DNA of 64,000 bases from Oncomelania hupensis (lineage: Eukaryota; Mollusca; Gastropoda; Littorinimorpha; Pomatiopsidae), in the NCBI GenBank assembly GCA_036898135.1, contig CM072513.1:79318463-79382462 (forward strand), given 5' to 3'. The notes under the pieces are model-generated. The model was not told the origin of the DNA and made no database searches. It was given only the letters and a program-made list of their open reading frames with translations. Position 1 is the stretch's first letter, and every line of letters begins with the position of its first letter. Positions 33,265 to 44,370 of this stretch are shown here, piece after piece. Made by a program: the position numbers and the translations under genes.

Positions 33265-33470
33265 TACTCCCCCCCCCCCCCTCCCCCATACCCCCCCCCC
33301 CCCCACCCCCACCCCCCCCCCCCCCAACCCCCACCCCCCCCCCCCACATCCCAACCCCCCCCCCACCCCCCCCCACCCCCCCCCAACCCCCCCACCCCCC
33401 CACCCCACACCCCCCTCCCCCCACCCAAACCCCACCCACCACCCACACCCCCTCCCAACATACCCACCAA
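33265..33470. repeat. Poly-C / CCCA tract
   Basis: About 205 bp almost purely C with scattered A, directly after the LINE tail. Long open frames here are artefacts of low complexity. Confidence 0.92.
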
Positions 33471-33956
33471 CCCCAAAACCAAAAACAATGTCGAGTGCAG
33501 GTGACTTGAACAGGACTGCATCGCTGCGATAATGTCAGACATTGTGTCTGTTGTGTCACTGTCCAATACTGCCGCAAGGATGAAACGGACACTGCTGAAA
33601 GAAACAATTGCATTTCATTATAATATAATTATACTTATCGCTTCAGAGAAAGACAATCTTCTCATGAGGATTTATTTTTTATGAAAATTATGCTACTGAA
33701 AAATGCCCTGCAAAACTTCAATGAATAAAACTGAGATGTACAGTGTAACATACAATACATACGTAACAAACTAATAGTAACATAGCCACACTAGACTAAC
33801 TAGTAACTTAACTCACTGTTCGGCAGCATGAAGCATGCACCTGTTGTTGGAATACTTGTTCTGCACAACGATGCAAATATGAAATTAACGACAAACGTTG
33901 GAAAATCTGTGTTCTAAATATCTATACAAAAGATACTGCAAGAAATCTAAATGTAC

Positions 33957-34014
33957 CGTTAAACGATGAACTTGTCCTTGCGAACTTGGTAACAAGGTGC
34001 AGGACAGCAGCCAT
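33957..34014 (-). CDS. MRPS5: Candidate MRPS5 first exon (mitochondrial targeting peptide)
   Basis: The ATG at 34014 in context GCAACATGG gives MAAVLHLVTKFARTSSSFN, a run with Lys/Arg, Ser/Thr and no acidic residue, typical of a mitochondrial presequence. It ends one base into a codon at AACG|GTACAT. A further candidate coding piece lies at 33594 downward after TTTCTTTCAG; joined to this exon it reads AVSVSSLRQYWTV and so on, but no donor in the phase needed by 29202 was found. Another exon-like piece (33860-33817, TTGTGCAG to GTGAGT) does not keep the frame. Location, strand and phase support it; the join is unproven. Confidence 0.4.
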
Positions 34015-34249
34015 GTTGCACAATGAATTATTTCCCTTTAAGTCCAATTTATTCGATTTCAATGTGCATAATATGTAGACTAATCAAAGAAACATATTGC
34101 GAACATACTGTGCAAATTGTAAAAAATAACAAAGAATTAATTGCGATAAAATATGCTATGAGGATAAACTGTATAAATTGAAGCTTATAATTATTAAAAA
34201 AAAATATGAAATTACATTTATAAATTAGTTTTTTGATATAATAAATATA

Positions 34250-34321
34250 TCCTCGGTAGTATAGTGGTCAGTATCCCCGCCTGTCACGCGGGAGACCGGG
34301 GTTCAATTCCCCGCCGGGGAG
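34250..34321 (+). tRNA. tRNA-Asp(GTC): tRNA-Asp (anticodon GTC)
   Basis: 72 nt with acceptor stem TCCTCGG/CCGGGGA plus discriminator G, D-arm, anticodon stem CCCGC/GCGGG around CTGTCAC (anticodon GTC), and T-arm CGGGG-TTCAATT-CCCCG. A and B boxes are intact. A T-run from 34324 fits a Pol III terminator. Appears functional. Confidence 0.96.
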
Positions 34322-34323
34322 GA

Positions 34324-34332
34324 TTTTTTTTT
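34324..34332 (+). terminator. Pol III terminator of tRNA-Asp
   Basis: Run of nine T three bases after the tRNA end. Confidence 0.7.
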
Positions 34333-34605
34333 CTCTTTCCTATCCCAAACTTTTGTTTAATTAAAATTGCATCAATATACTATTACTTCTCCCGATCTCA
34401 AATTATTTTTTCAAATGCGGCATTATGCAACACAAAATGCCAAACACTCCATCTTAGTGTTCTTTAGCTGTCTGAATACGAACAAAATAATAATTATTGG
34501 TGGACTTAATTTAGAATATCAATTCTATATCTAATGTGTGTTTAATTTCATAACAACAACTACACCTACAACGAAATTAAATTTAATTAAAAGTCACACT
34601 TGTCC

Positions 34606-35451
34606 CTAGAAAGGATCGAAGTTCCAAGAGCATTTCAACACTGTCTCGGAGGCAAAATACCTTGGAGTAAACCTGTCTGGAGACCTAAACTGGGGAAAAC
34701 ACGTCCAGGCAACAGCAGCGAAAGCTAACAAGACCAGTGCTTTTGCCCACAGGAACCTCAAAGGATGCTCGGCAGGAGTCCAGTCTCAGTGCTTCAAGAG
34801 CCTCGCCCGTCCTCTACTGGAGTACGCTGCAGTCGTGTGGGATCCCCATCAACAACACCTAGTCTCCACACTGGAGATGGTCCAACGACGAGCAGCCCGT
34901 CGTATCCTACATGACTTCAGCAGGACCAGCAGTGCAACATCCATGTTGGAAAAGCTGAACCTGGAACCCCTGCAACAGCGGAGACAGGTCGACAAGGTGA
35001 CCATGATGTACCGTATCATGCACGGCCTTGTCGACGTTTCCCAGCTGGGACTTGTGCGTGGAGCCCACAGGAGCACTAGGGGTCACAACATGAAACTCCT
35101 TGTCCCCCACACTAGAACAGATGTGTACAAGCACTCCTTCTTCCCATCAGCTACAAGGCTATGGAACTCTCTGAGCGCTGAATCAGCATCAGCCCCGTCT
35201 GTCGCATCTTTCAGAGCATCGCTGACAGACTGGAGCATAAACATCTAGTAATGAACACCTCCTACGACTACATGTACATATGTCTTAACACAATTTTAAC
35301 CCAGTCAGACTACCTCACTGCCTCATCCTCAAATAGTACATTTGCCTGATTTTAAATCTGTGAACACCCTTCGCTGTGCACACCAAAGTTGTGGAGTCAT
35401 TTCCTCGAAAACGGGGGTATCCACAGTACTATGAAGAAGAAGAAGAAGAAG
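34606..35451 (+). mobile_element. LINE 3' end (CR1/Jockey-like), second family
   Basis: Reads EAKYLGVNLSGDLNWGKHV, ARPLLEYAAVVWDP, VQRRAARRILHDF, RGHNMKLLVPHTRTDVYKHS, FFPSATRLWNSL and ends SLTDWSINI. The 3' UTR ends in (GAA)n at 35435-35451. 5'-truncated. The same protein type as 55332-56582 but a different family. Confidence 0.8.
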
Positions 35452-36324
35452 CATTTCATGAAAATAACTATCAAAACGTTCAGTTATGCAAATTACATTA
35501 AATAAATAAATACGGACAAAAACTTGAAGTCTGTTTTAACATTGCAATATAATTTAAAATAAAATACAAAATATATATATATTTTTTTTGTTCTTGTTGT
35601 TTTTAACAACTTCCCAGAATTTTTGCTTGCTGACGACACTGATGGAATCATTCAAATGAAAGTAGTTTCCCTTGTTGTACTAATATGGCGACTACGCTTT
35701 GTTCTAGATCTAATCAATGCAGATATATAGCCTAAAATAAAATAAAAAAAAATAAAAAATACAGAGCAATATATCTAATAACTACAGGTATTGCGTATAA
35801 AACTGTCCGAGGCAGTGCGACTTGGAACGGACACAGGCCTGCCCCCACGAAGGCTATGCACGATGTGTTTCATGCTTTGTCCTTTCAGAGCAATCACTGG
35901 GTTTTGCTTTCGAACGTCGCTCCACCTGCAAATGTGTAAGTACCGGGCGCTTAAGTCTAATATTTAGATTTAAACTGCAAAGGCAGCTGATGGTCATTTT
36001 TGAAGTAGCCCACAAATAAACAGATATCTGATCGTTTTCTCAATCAATAATGAATAAAAGCTGCTGAAAGCTAGTGAGGGAAAGCTTAAATTGCCCGCAG
36101 GTCAAACCTAGGCATGCTAACCTTAAATATCAGTTATTTACAAACGCCTACACATAATTAATTAATTAATTAGGATTGCTTGTTCATTGCGAGTACCAGG
36201 AGTCAACTCCCACTTTAACTAAACCTTCACAAGAAATAAATTAGGAATTTTGTTTTTGTTATCATCGTCTGTCCTATCTATCTTATTGTATAATTGCTAT
36301 GTGTTATTAATTTTTTGACGCCCA
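35452..36324. other. No recognised feature
   Basis: AT-rich sequence with short A and T runs and (AATT)n at 36155-36173. No convincing exon or repeat seen. Confidence 0.5.
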
Positions 36325-36925
36325 TTCATAACACTGTGTGAGTCTATGTACTCACTCCCCCTCTCCTCCCTCCCCCCCAAAAAAAAAAAATAAAAAAAAG
36401 AAAGGTTTTAAGATGTTTGCAAATCTGCAAGATAAGCACTAAATAGTCCAAAAATATTTCACCATATGACTTAGTGCGCATAGATAATAACTGCAAACTA
36501 CACACAGGTGTCAGAAGAAGAACTAAGCTTCGCCACATTGCGATGCAGAGGACACACAAAGTGGAAGGTAAAAAAATTACCGAAAAAGAGGTGGGAGGAT
36601 AACATTCGAGAATGGACTGGTTTGACACTGAGCGAAGCCATGAGGGCTGCTGAGGACAGAGAAAGATGGAGTATGCTGGTTAAGCGATCATCTGTGGTGC
36701 CCCTACGACCTTCGGGTTATGGGACAGGATAGGATAGGATAGATAGTCCAAAAATGATATTGGGGAAAAAAAGTTCGTCCGTCTGTCTGTCTATCCGCCG
36801 TCTGTCTGTGCAAAAACTTTCAAGTGGCTATAAGTATTCAGAACCTATTTCAACTATCACAACCAAACTTGGTAAGATGATGTATACCCATAACTTAAGA
36901 CCTCATAAATGATCTCAGCAAGCGT
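36325..36925 (+). repeat. Family C, copy 2, carrying an insertion
   Basis: Aligns to 11500-11790 on both sides of an insert at 36456-36742. Confidence 0.72.
36456..36742 (+). mobile_element. Retroposon insertion with LINE 3' end and 13-bp TSD
   Basis: Flanked by ATAGTCCAAAAAT (36443-36455, 36743-36755). The right part encodes KKRWEDNIREWTGLTLSEAM and RAAEDRERWSMLVKRSSVVP, and ends in the (GGATA)n tail of the LINE family seen at 13436-14350. The left 120 bp are not that LINE's usual sequence but recur inverted at 37232-37360. Confidence 0.75.
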
Positions 36926-37231
36926 AAAGTCCCTTTTCACCGTCAGGAAAAAGTGTCGTTACCGAAAAAACAAATCAACGCGCTGGAGGTGATGCTTGCA
37001 GTGCGATTGCATTTCACAACGCCCGCTACAAACAAGAATGCTAGAAACTTTCGTTCTTTCGATTTCCGAGAGATGAGGACAGGTAAGAATGCACACTTCT
37101 TAAAGTTATTTCTGTTTATTCTGCATGTAAAAGAACACGATAACAACATGTGAAATTGCCCTTGTAATGAAATTTAACTAAATAGGTGAAAACCAAACAC
37201 ATGAGCACACAACCCAAAGAGTAGTTCCAGA

Positions 37232-37360
37232 GGTGGATTTTTTGCCTTCCACTTTGTGTGTCCTCTGCATCGCAATGTGGCGAAGCTTAGTTCTTCTTCT
37301 GACACCTGTGTGTTTGCAGTTATTATCTATGCGCACTAAGTTATATGGTGAACCTGCTTT
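37232..37360 (-). repeat. Inverted copy of the left part of the 36456-36742 insert
   Basis: CTTCCACTTTGTGTGTCCTC, ATCGCAATGTGGCGAAGCTT and TTATCTATGCGCACTAAG are the complement of 36455-36570, nearly identical. About 660 bp separate the arms. Confidence 0.82.
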
Positions 37361-38513
37361 CCCTTATCATGGTCCTAACCTACCTCTTTCTCTTAGAAAT
37401 TCAGTCAGTTCAGTCATTTAATCTACCCGTATCCCTTAGGAGACGATCGGGTCGATCTACTGGCTAAGGGGTCGACGAGAATCGTCTCTGATTCGTGTGA
37501 ATATATCCTGGAGAAGATACGATTATCTTACAAGGGATTAAGATTTGTAGATAGATTAGGCGTTTGGCTATCTCTATCAGTTACAAGATTCCTAAGCGAT
37601 CGATGTGAGACTAAATCACGGTGCTTGGGTCACATAATAATGTATATTTGTTCTCGGGTTTCAAAGTATCAATGGCTCAAATAAGAAATGATTTTTGCTA
37701 GTCAAGCGACTTGTTTAATTTGTCTCAAAGAGAAGAAGAGATAGTGGACACACAACAATACAAATAGAATGACACCAGTCGTATTTATGTGATTTCAACT
37801 TTTATATCTTCAACACAAATTCTAACATGACTTTAATTACATGTAATTATTAATTGTAAACTGTCCAATGAGCTGAAGGAAGTTCTTTAGCAAGACTTCC
37901 TAATCATGTGCTACATAGTTTGTAGTTGTGTCTATTGTTGTCTAATAGCGTTCGAGTGGGTTTTTGCATTTGGGAGGAGCTTTCGGTGAATGCTTGAGTC
38001 TGGTGGTAACTCTGAGGGAGTTTGGTCACTCGCAAAATGAGCGGGCGAGTCTGGTAGCTACGGGGCCTGACGTGGTGAGGTAGATTCTAGTTGATCTCCT
38101 TCTTTCCATAGGAGCAAACGTTCGGGAGTTGACTCCACAGACCGTCCCAGAGCTGAGCTGGAAAATCTAGAACTCTGGCTACAATATTCTATTCAAATAT
38201 ATTGCTATGGTGTGATCCCTTCAAGGAGTCTACAGCATCAGACACCTGCCGAGTTTCCCAGAAGCACACTACGATATCTGAGCTATGCAATGTCGAGTAA
38301 TATGCATAACATATCTTAAAAATAATCGGTTTCTGTACTGTAAATACATATAACATGAACATAATAATAAATGGCAATCAACATAATATATAAACATAAA
38401 ATTATTAGAAAACACTTAGCGTTAACTACTTCTAGTTTCTGGGAACTGTGAAACTGTCTCTAGTCTATCACTCCTTTGGTGATGGCTGAGGGTTTTTCAC
38501 TTCAGTCTGCTCC
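37361..38513. other. No recognised feature
   Basis: Mixed composition without long open frame or repeat recognised in this window. Confidence 0.45.
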
Positions 38514-38639
38514 TTGACCCTCGTGGTCCTAAGTACGCTTCGTGGGTGACTTGCTCATTGACCCTCGTGGTCCTAAGTACGCTTCGTGGGTGACTTGCTC
38601 ATTGACCCTCGTGGTCCTTACTACGCTTCGTGGGTGACT
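38514..38639. repeat. Tandem repeat, 44-bp unit, nearly three copies
   Basis: Units start TTGACCCTCGTGGTCCT at 38514, 38558 and 38602; the third has TTACTA in place of AAGTA. Confidence 0.93.
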
Positions 38640-38649
38640 GCATATTGGT

Positions 38650-38851
38650 GAGCGAATGAACATTGGTGGTATGGCAGACGGGGATAACCATGCCAGGGAA
38701 CAAGGGGTAAATCAACACTGAACCATCAGAGCAATCATACTGCTAAGATGGACAGTGAAAATGGCCACATTTTATCTTGCCCACCACGGGATTCGAACCT
38801 GGGTTCATCGGTGTGCCAGGCGAACGCTCTACCACTAAGCTACAGCTGTGG
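38650..38851 (-). mobile_element. tRNA-derived SINE-1
   Basis: The minus-strand head from 38851 has a pol III A box (TAGCTTAGTGGTAGAGCG) and B box (GGTTCGAATCC). The anticodon stem is mispaired, so it is not a tRNA gene. The body TGGTTCAGTGTTGATTTACC is shared with 12186-12300. Flanked by GACTGCATATTGGT (38636-38649) and GACTGCATATCGGT (38852-38865). Confidence 0.8.
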
Positions 38852-38866
38852 GACTGCATATCGGTC

Positions 38867-39067
38867 TGTATGTTTGTATGTAGATTATAGTCACACGACA
38901 CTTTCGCATATAGGTGACTACTGGACCGATTTATAGGTACTGACACCAGCGGGCCATTTGTTGTTAAAGGGGAAAATAATATGATCACACGTTGACCAAT
39001 CCGGGATTCGAACCAGCGACCTTTCGGTTACTAGCAAGACGCTCTTACCAACTGAGCTACCCGGCCC
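38867..39067 (-). mobile_element. tRNA-derived SINE-2
   Basis: The minus-strand head GGGGCCGGGTAGCTCAGTTG includes an A box (TAGCTCAGTTGGTAAGAGCG), with B box GGTTCGAATCC. The tail is ACATACAAACATACA. Flanked by the perfect 13-bp duplication CTGCATATCGGTC (38854-38866, 39068-39080). The body is unlike SINE-1. Confidence 0.85.
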
Positions 39068-39475
39068 CTGCATATCGGTCACGAGGGTGTAGGGAGTATA
39101 TTGCTGAATCTACGTCATCTTCAACCAATCATTTCGTTCTCGGGAAAACGTAAATCTTTTTCGGCCGTCTTTGTTCTCTTGTCCCGCGCCTGGGACACTA
39201 TATCTTTTACGTGGTACGCTTCTACTTTTCAACTTCGAGTGTCAAGGGAGAGATGCAGGGTAGATTTAAGAGTGATATTACTCGCATGGCTACTTAGCGG
39301 TCCAGTGACGCTGATCAGATGTATAAGTGGGCTAAGTTACATTCTTTTTAGCGAGTTCTGCATGATACTATTGGGAGTGAACGTCTCAAGGATATTAATT
39401 TAATAACTGCAAACATTTCCGTAGAGAGCTGGTAAATTAACAGCAGGTTTTGTTCAATACTATCTGTTTATCTCT

Positions 39476-39700
39476 AAGCACTCCCCACCCCCTCTCTCCC
39501 TCTCCTTGCCCCCATGCTCTGTCTGTCCCTCTCCCTCTCTCTCTCTCTTTTCTCTATCTCCCCTTTTAGCAGTACTCCTAATGTCTTTACATCGCCCCTC
39601 CCCCCCCCCCCTCTACTTTCTCTCTCTTTGTCTCTCTCGACTTGTGCAAAAAGAATTCCTGCTCTCACCCCCTCCCTCCCTTTAAAAACAAACCAACGCA
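39476..39700. repeat. CT-rich low-complexity stretch
   Basis: CTCTCT and CCCCC runs over about 220 bp; the frames on both strands are low-complexity artefacts. Confidence 0.85.
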
Positions 39701-40012
39701 CACACGAATACACAGAGCTCAACACCCACCCCTAAAACAAACACCAAAAAGCATCCCGATCCATGGCAGACGAGACAAACGTGTATTCATTTCAATATGA
39801 GTTTAAAATATATCCCAATAATAACACTCTTCATATGCATCAAGATAAAATTAAGGCTAGATAGAATAATAAATCTTTCAAATACTCCCTATGATTTTCC
39901 TTGCAATGCATGAACCACTTCCCAAAGTAGTTTCATACAGGTAAAATAAACAGATTAAAATAAACTAATTACTAGCCTCCCCCTCTCCTTCTTCCCCCCC
40001 CCCCCCCCACCC

Positions 40013-40660
40013 TGTTACGTTTGCGACGCGCACGATAGTACGTGTGAGACGCGCACGAGAGATCCGATCGTTTTGTTGTTGTTGTTGTTGTATCAATTTT
40101 TATTCATCAGATTAACATATTAGTTGTACTGATCGTTTTGTTTTGCAAAGCATGCAATAATAGAGTGTAGTTACCTTTTATTTAATTTTGCGTTGTTGTT
40201 AGTAGAAGCTTGGTATAATGTTGATAATTTTCGTTGGTCGATATGATTGGAGAATTCTCTAGGGTTGCTCGTTTACTATCGATCGAAGCATCTAGAGATC
40301 CATTAGAAGCTGTGAGATTCTTTTAGGATAAAGAAAGTTGTATAACGTAAGACAGTGATGACGAAGTTTATTCAGATTGTAATTGCGTCTCGAGTATAGA
40401 GAGACTATATAATTGATGGACCGTGTCTGAAAGAGAGAGAAAGTGGAAAAAGCGATTGTATGCAGCTGTTGATGTACGCTGAATAAAGTTGGAAAACTTC
40501 ATAAGACGACTCCTGCCTTGTTGCGGAGTGAACCAACAGGTTGCGTGGATAAACGAATCAGAGTTACACCTGTGAAGCTGTGCGTTCTTTGGTTACACAT
40601 ATCAGGATTCAAGCATCAGGGCTGAATCAACTACTGATAAGAAACAACAACCAGTGTAAT
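40013..40660 (+). mobile_element. Older solo LTR of the Gmr1-like family
   Basis: Starts TGTTACG, ends GTGTAAT (the usual CA lost), flanked by CACCC (40008-40012, 40661-40665). Alignable to 22188-22788 (e.g. TGCAAAGCATGCAATAATAG near 40145), but more diverged. Contains a 55-bp insertion. Confidence 0.85.
40076..40130 (-). mobile_element. Tiny retroposon inserted in the solo LTR
   Basis: 55 bp with a (CAA)n tail on the minus strand, flanked by GATCGTTTTG (40066-40075, 40131-40140). The absent segment in the related LTRs confirms it is an insertion. Confidence 0.7.
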
Positions 40661-43189
40661 CACCCCCCCCCCCCCACTTCCATCTCCCTACCTCCTCCCA
40701 AAAAAATCCTACATTATTTTTTTAACTGTAAGCAACCTGTTGTCAAATTAATACACAATATAAACTTTTAAAAGACGTTTTGATTATGTTTTAAAATGCT
40801 GCCAGATAGATGTGATATTGATGCACCAACGAGGTCTTCATTACAACATCAAGAGACGCAACCGAGTACGTGTCACGTGGGGTTTAGGTGTTACTGGGCT
40901 CTGCACAATGGAATGCTGTAACCCTCACGCTTTATTCGATGGGAACTGCTAGTTAGTCACCCTGTGAATTACTTTAATAAATGTATTTGTTTAGCTCGGT
41001 CTGTGTTAAGGCTGGGGTACAGAGATAGATAGAAAAATGGTAAAAGATCACTGTCACACTATCTTTTACACGGCTATGGATCATATGTAGTCCAGCCACT
41101 TGATAACTGTTAAAATCACACATTTATTTCTTCTACTCTATACAAGATCTTCTATGTACTAATCTACCTTAAAAAGTCATGAGTCACTGCAAATAATTCG
41201 ATCGCTGATAGTCTAGGCAGCTGTTAGGTCTTCATCGGGCACTGGCTACTACAGTTATTGAAGATTGGACTACTGTGGTCCGTTTTACTATAGTTTCTGA
41301 AGAGTGGACTACTGTGGTCCTTTTGCTAGCAGTTTTTGTGCACTTCTTCTGTGTCACTTAACTGTCAAGTCATGGGTTTGAAGTCCTTCGTTGAGGTAGC
41401 TTCTGGTACACGCTGTGTCTTCGTGTAGTTTGGTCCCTTGCCACGCTGTGGGGTCTTGCAGGGTGTTTTCCAGGGTTGCCCTCTCAGTCTTGTGCTGTAG
41501 AGGCTAAACAGCCAACTTGGTTTTCCTGTGGAGTTGGGCGCACGGGATATCTCGCCTGCTCGTCGTTAATATAAGAGACGAAATTCTGCACAACCTTGAA
41601 TAATAGCTCTGTGCAGAGCGTCTCACTGAAAGCCAAAGTAGCCCTCAGTGATAGCTCCACATCTCTATACATAAGCGACGAACATTCCGCTACGTCCGTG
41701 GTCCACTGGAATCTCAACTCTAATTTTCTATACATACATAAATATAACTATGGCTAACTACACACATACAGAATTAATAATATTATAAACATTCACTGGT
41801 ACAGCCACTGGTCTGCAAACATACATATAGGTTCAACAACAGTGGTTCCGTACATAATTCAAGATGGCGTCGGCCGGTCGTGCTTAACACGTGTTCAGCT
41901 TATCCACGTGGTAAGGCAAATTCGGATTAACAATTCACATCTATGCATAGCAAATTCCACAAACATAATTTCAACAATAATATAAATATATCACGATGAA
42001 ACAGAAGTATGTTCATTTACCTGTTTTGACAAAGTCAGGCTCGTGGCTACTTGATAGAATTCTAAGATTCAAAAGTCCTGTTTCCTGGTCTATGAGTGAA
42101 GATATTTCTCTGCTCCGGTCTAGCTGTGTAGACTTCGGTATCTTTCCTAGCACTGACTTAAGCTAGGCTAGGTTTTGACCCAGTCAGAACCGGCTCTAAC
42201 CGCTCTGCCTGAGCCCCATTGGTTACAACTATTCCGAATCACGCACACAGTGCTGACTTCACTACACTGTCTGCGTCAAACTCGCTGAGTGTGTACCTCC
42301 GTATACTGTAATCTCTGCTGTGTAATACACTAACTTTCTAAGTCGGTTTCGTGACAGTACCTTTAAATCACTTTTTAATATAGTACAATCCCCTGAAGTG
42401 ACAAATCTTATAATGTAAAATCCTTGGGTTCGTCCAGGAAACAGAGCTCAATCAATTATTTCTCCAAAACTAGTGAACAGAAATCAATGATCTTCGATAT
42501 ATGTGTCAATCTTTTAGGTATGTACCAGTACACAAAAGGGCTTTAATTTAATCGAAAAGGTATTTAATTAATTATTGCATTGATTTGATTATAACACTCC
42601 TGACGATATTGGTCGTGGAGGACCCATATGTATCAAACAGTCTCATATGTGATTATTCTTTAACCGATGACATGGGTCATACAAGGCCCATGTAGCTCAA
42701 AATTGCAGAAAGCTGCTTATTCTTCTCCAGATGATACGTACGGGACTTCCACACTTTTCATAGAGAACTGCTGTACAAATGGATAACTTAGTTTGCAGGC
42801 TGACCGTAACAATCAAGGCACAGTCGCGTCCCAGGCCCACAGTGCCTCATAGTAGCAAAGAGCTTATTGATAGTCTTTGATAGTAGCAAGCCTTATATCT
42901 TAGCTAAGAGTAAGGATGTTAGATAGGATAGATAAGAGAGCTCTACTGCTGCTTTAACTGGGGACTTCCAGGAGTGGCTGGGGTCAAGGGGGTCAGTCTG
43001 GCCCCCAAACAAAAGGAAGGATTTCGTGTGCAGCTGCACAGCAGTATAGGTCTAACGCGAGTAATGTACTTTTGTTTTAGGGGCTTGTTGTTATAGTAGT
43101 AGTGACGTAAGACATCATATCGCTGCCACTCTTTCGACGGTTGCAAATATGGAATTAAGATAGATTGATCTTTCATATATATTCCGTTT
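40661..43189. other. No recognised gene
   Basis: Poly-C at 40663-40674; a two-copy short repeat at 41258-41330 (GACTACTGTGGTCC); otherwise unassigned, with no convincing exon. Confidence 0.45.
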
Positions 43190-43430
43190 TTGTGTTGATC
43201 TTGAAGGTCAGGGTCATTTTAGGCCTTTTAAAAACATATCAAAAAATAGGTCGTCGTACAGTGGAATGGCTGTTTAACCAATAGTATGCAACATTTGGTT
43301 ATTTGATCAGACATGCATGAGATCACGTGACGGTCAAGGTTTCCCAAGATCAAGGTCACTGAAGGTCAAGGTAATCCCAAGGTCACTGGGTTTTGTTTTT
43401 GGGCATAATACAACTTTTGCTGTACTTTAT
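43190..43430 (-). repeat. Family D, inverted copy
   Basis: AAGGTCAGGGTCATTT, TACAGTGGAATGGCTGTTTA and AAGATCAAGGTCACTGAAGG are complementary to 18830-19350. Confidence 0.72.
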
Positions 43431-43727
43431 TTGATAGTACATGAGTGTATTTGGAAATGCCCAGTTTCCATAAGACAATTGGATTACTTCCAATCCAGGG
43501 ATAATTAATTATATTTACTTCCCCTGGACTCGGCAAGGAGTAAACAACCATTAATATGATTGTTCTGCTGTTTCACTAAAGGTGGGACAAGCATATCGCA
43601 TTGCATGGGTTGGTACAATCCCACAGATAAATGCCTTATAAAAGCACGGGTACAGAGTACACGTGTGTTCAGTTCAAGTAGTGTATCTATATATCCATAT
43701 ATTAAACGGATTATTATATTCTGTGAT

Positions 43728-43984
43728 TTTAGTTTTTGAGAGTTATAATCTAATTATTTATTTTTGTTTTCGTTTGATGGTTCATCGACAAGGCGTGATC
43801 GAGACACTGTCTTAATGGATTGGGCACCCTACAAAGTAATGCATTATTATTAATAATAATTTTAAATATATACAATCGGCATATGAATAATTAAAACAGA
43901 TTAATTTTCGGTGATCTTATTTTGTGCGTTTGTGAGTGAGTGAGTGGGTGTGTGTTTGTGTGTGTAGGTGTGTGTGTGTGGATG

Positions 43985-44043
<59 letters not shown>

Positions 44044-44370
44044 GGGAGAGAGAGAGATTTGTATTGTCATTGGATGTTGCTTCGGCGAGGCGTGATCCCG
44101 GCACTTTCTCAATCGATTGGGGCACCCCACAAAGTAATGCATGATTATTATTCGTAATTTCGATGTATACAATCTGCATATGAATAATTAAAACAGGTTA
44201 ATTTTCCGTGCTGTTATTTCTTTTGTGAGTTATAATTAAATATTGTTTTCGTTGGATGTTGCTTCGGCAAGGCATGATCCAGCCACTTTATTAATCGATA
44301 AAGTAGGCCTAATGCCTGATTAGTATCCTTATTTTCAAATGTATGCTTATACAATCGGCAGATGGATTTT
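43728..44370 (+). repeat. Three diverged tandem units
   Basis: GAGTTATAATCTAATTATTT, then GGCGTGATC...CACTTTCTCAATCGATTGGGG and GCATATGAATAATTAAAACAG, recur at about 43740, 44070 and 44225. A partial fourth (TTCGTTGGATGCTGTGTTCA) is at 46494. Confidence 0.7.
43937..44041. repeat. (GT)n microsatellite
   Basis: Imperfect then pure GT run between the first two tandem units. Confidence 0.92.

Noticed and set aside
33191..33613. Long open frames rich in glycine or proline on both strands
   Set aside because: They come from a 200-bp C-rich tract; low-complexity DNA yields open frames in several phases.
37233..37421. Apparent membrane-protein frame (CVLCIAMWRSLVLLLTPVC)
   Set aside because: It is the complement of the retroposon segment at 36455-36570, read by chance as hydrophobic.
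38782..38851. Minus-strand tRNA gene
   Set aside because: A and B boxes are good, but the anticodon stem does not pair and a SINE body with target duplications follows.
39000..39067. Minus-strand tRNA-Ile/Thr-like gene
   Set aside because: Anticodon stem mispaired; part of SINE-2 with a clear 13-bp target duplication.
43891..44179. His-Thr repeat open frames
   Set aside because: Products of the (GT)n microsatellite.
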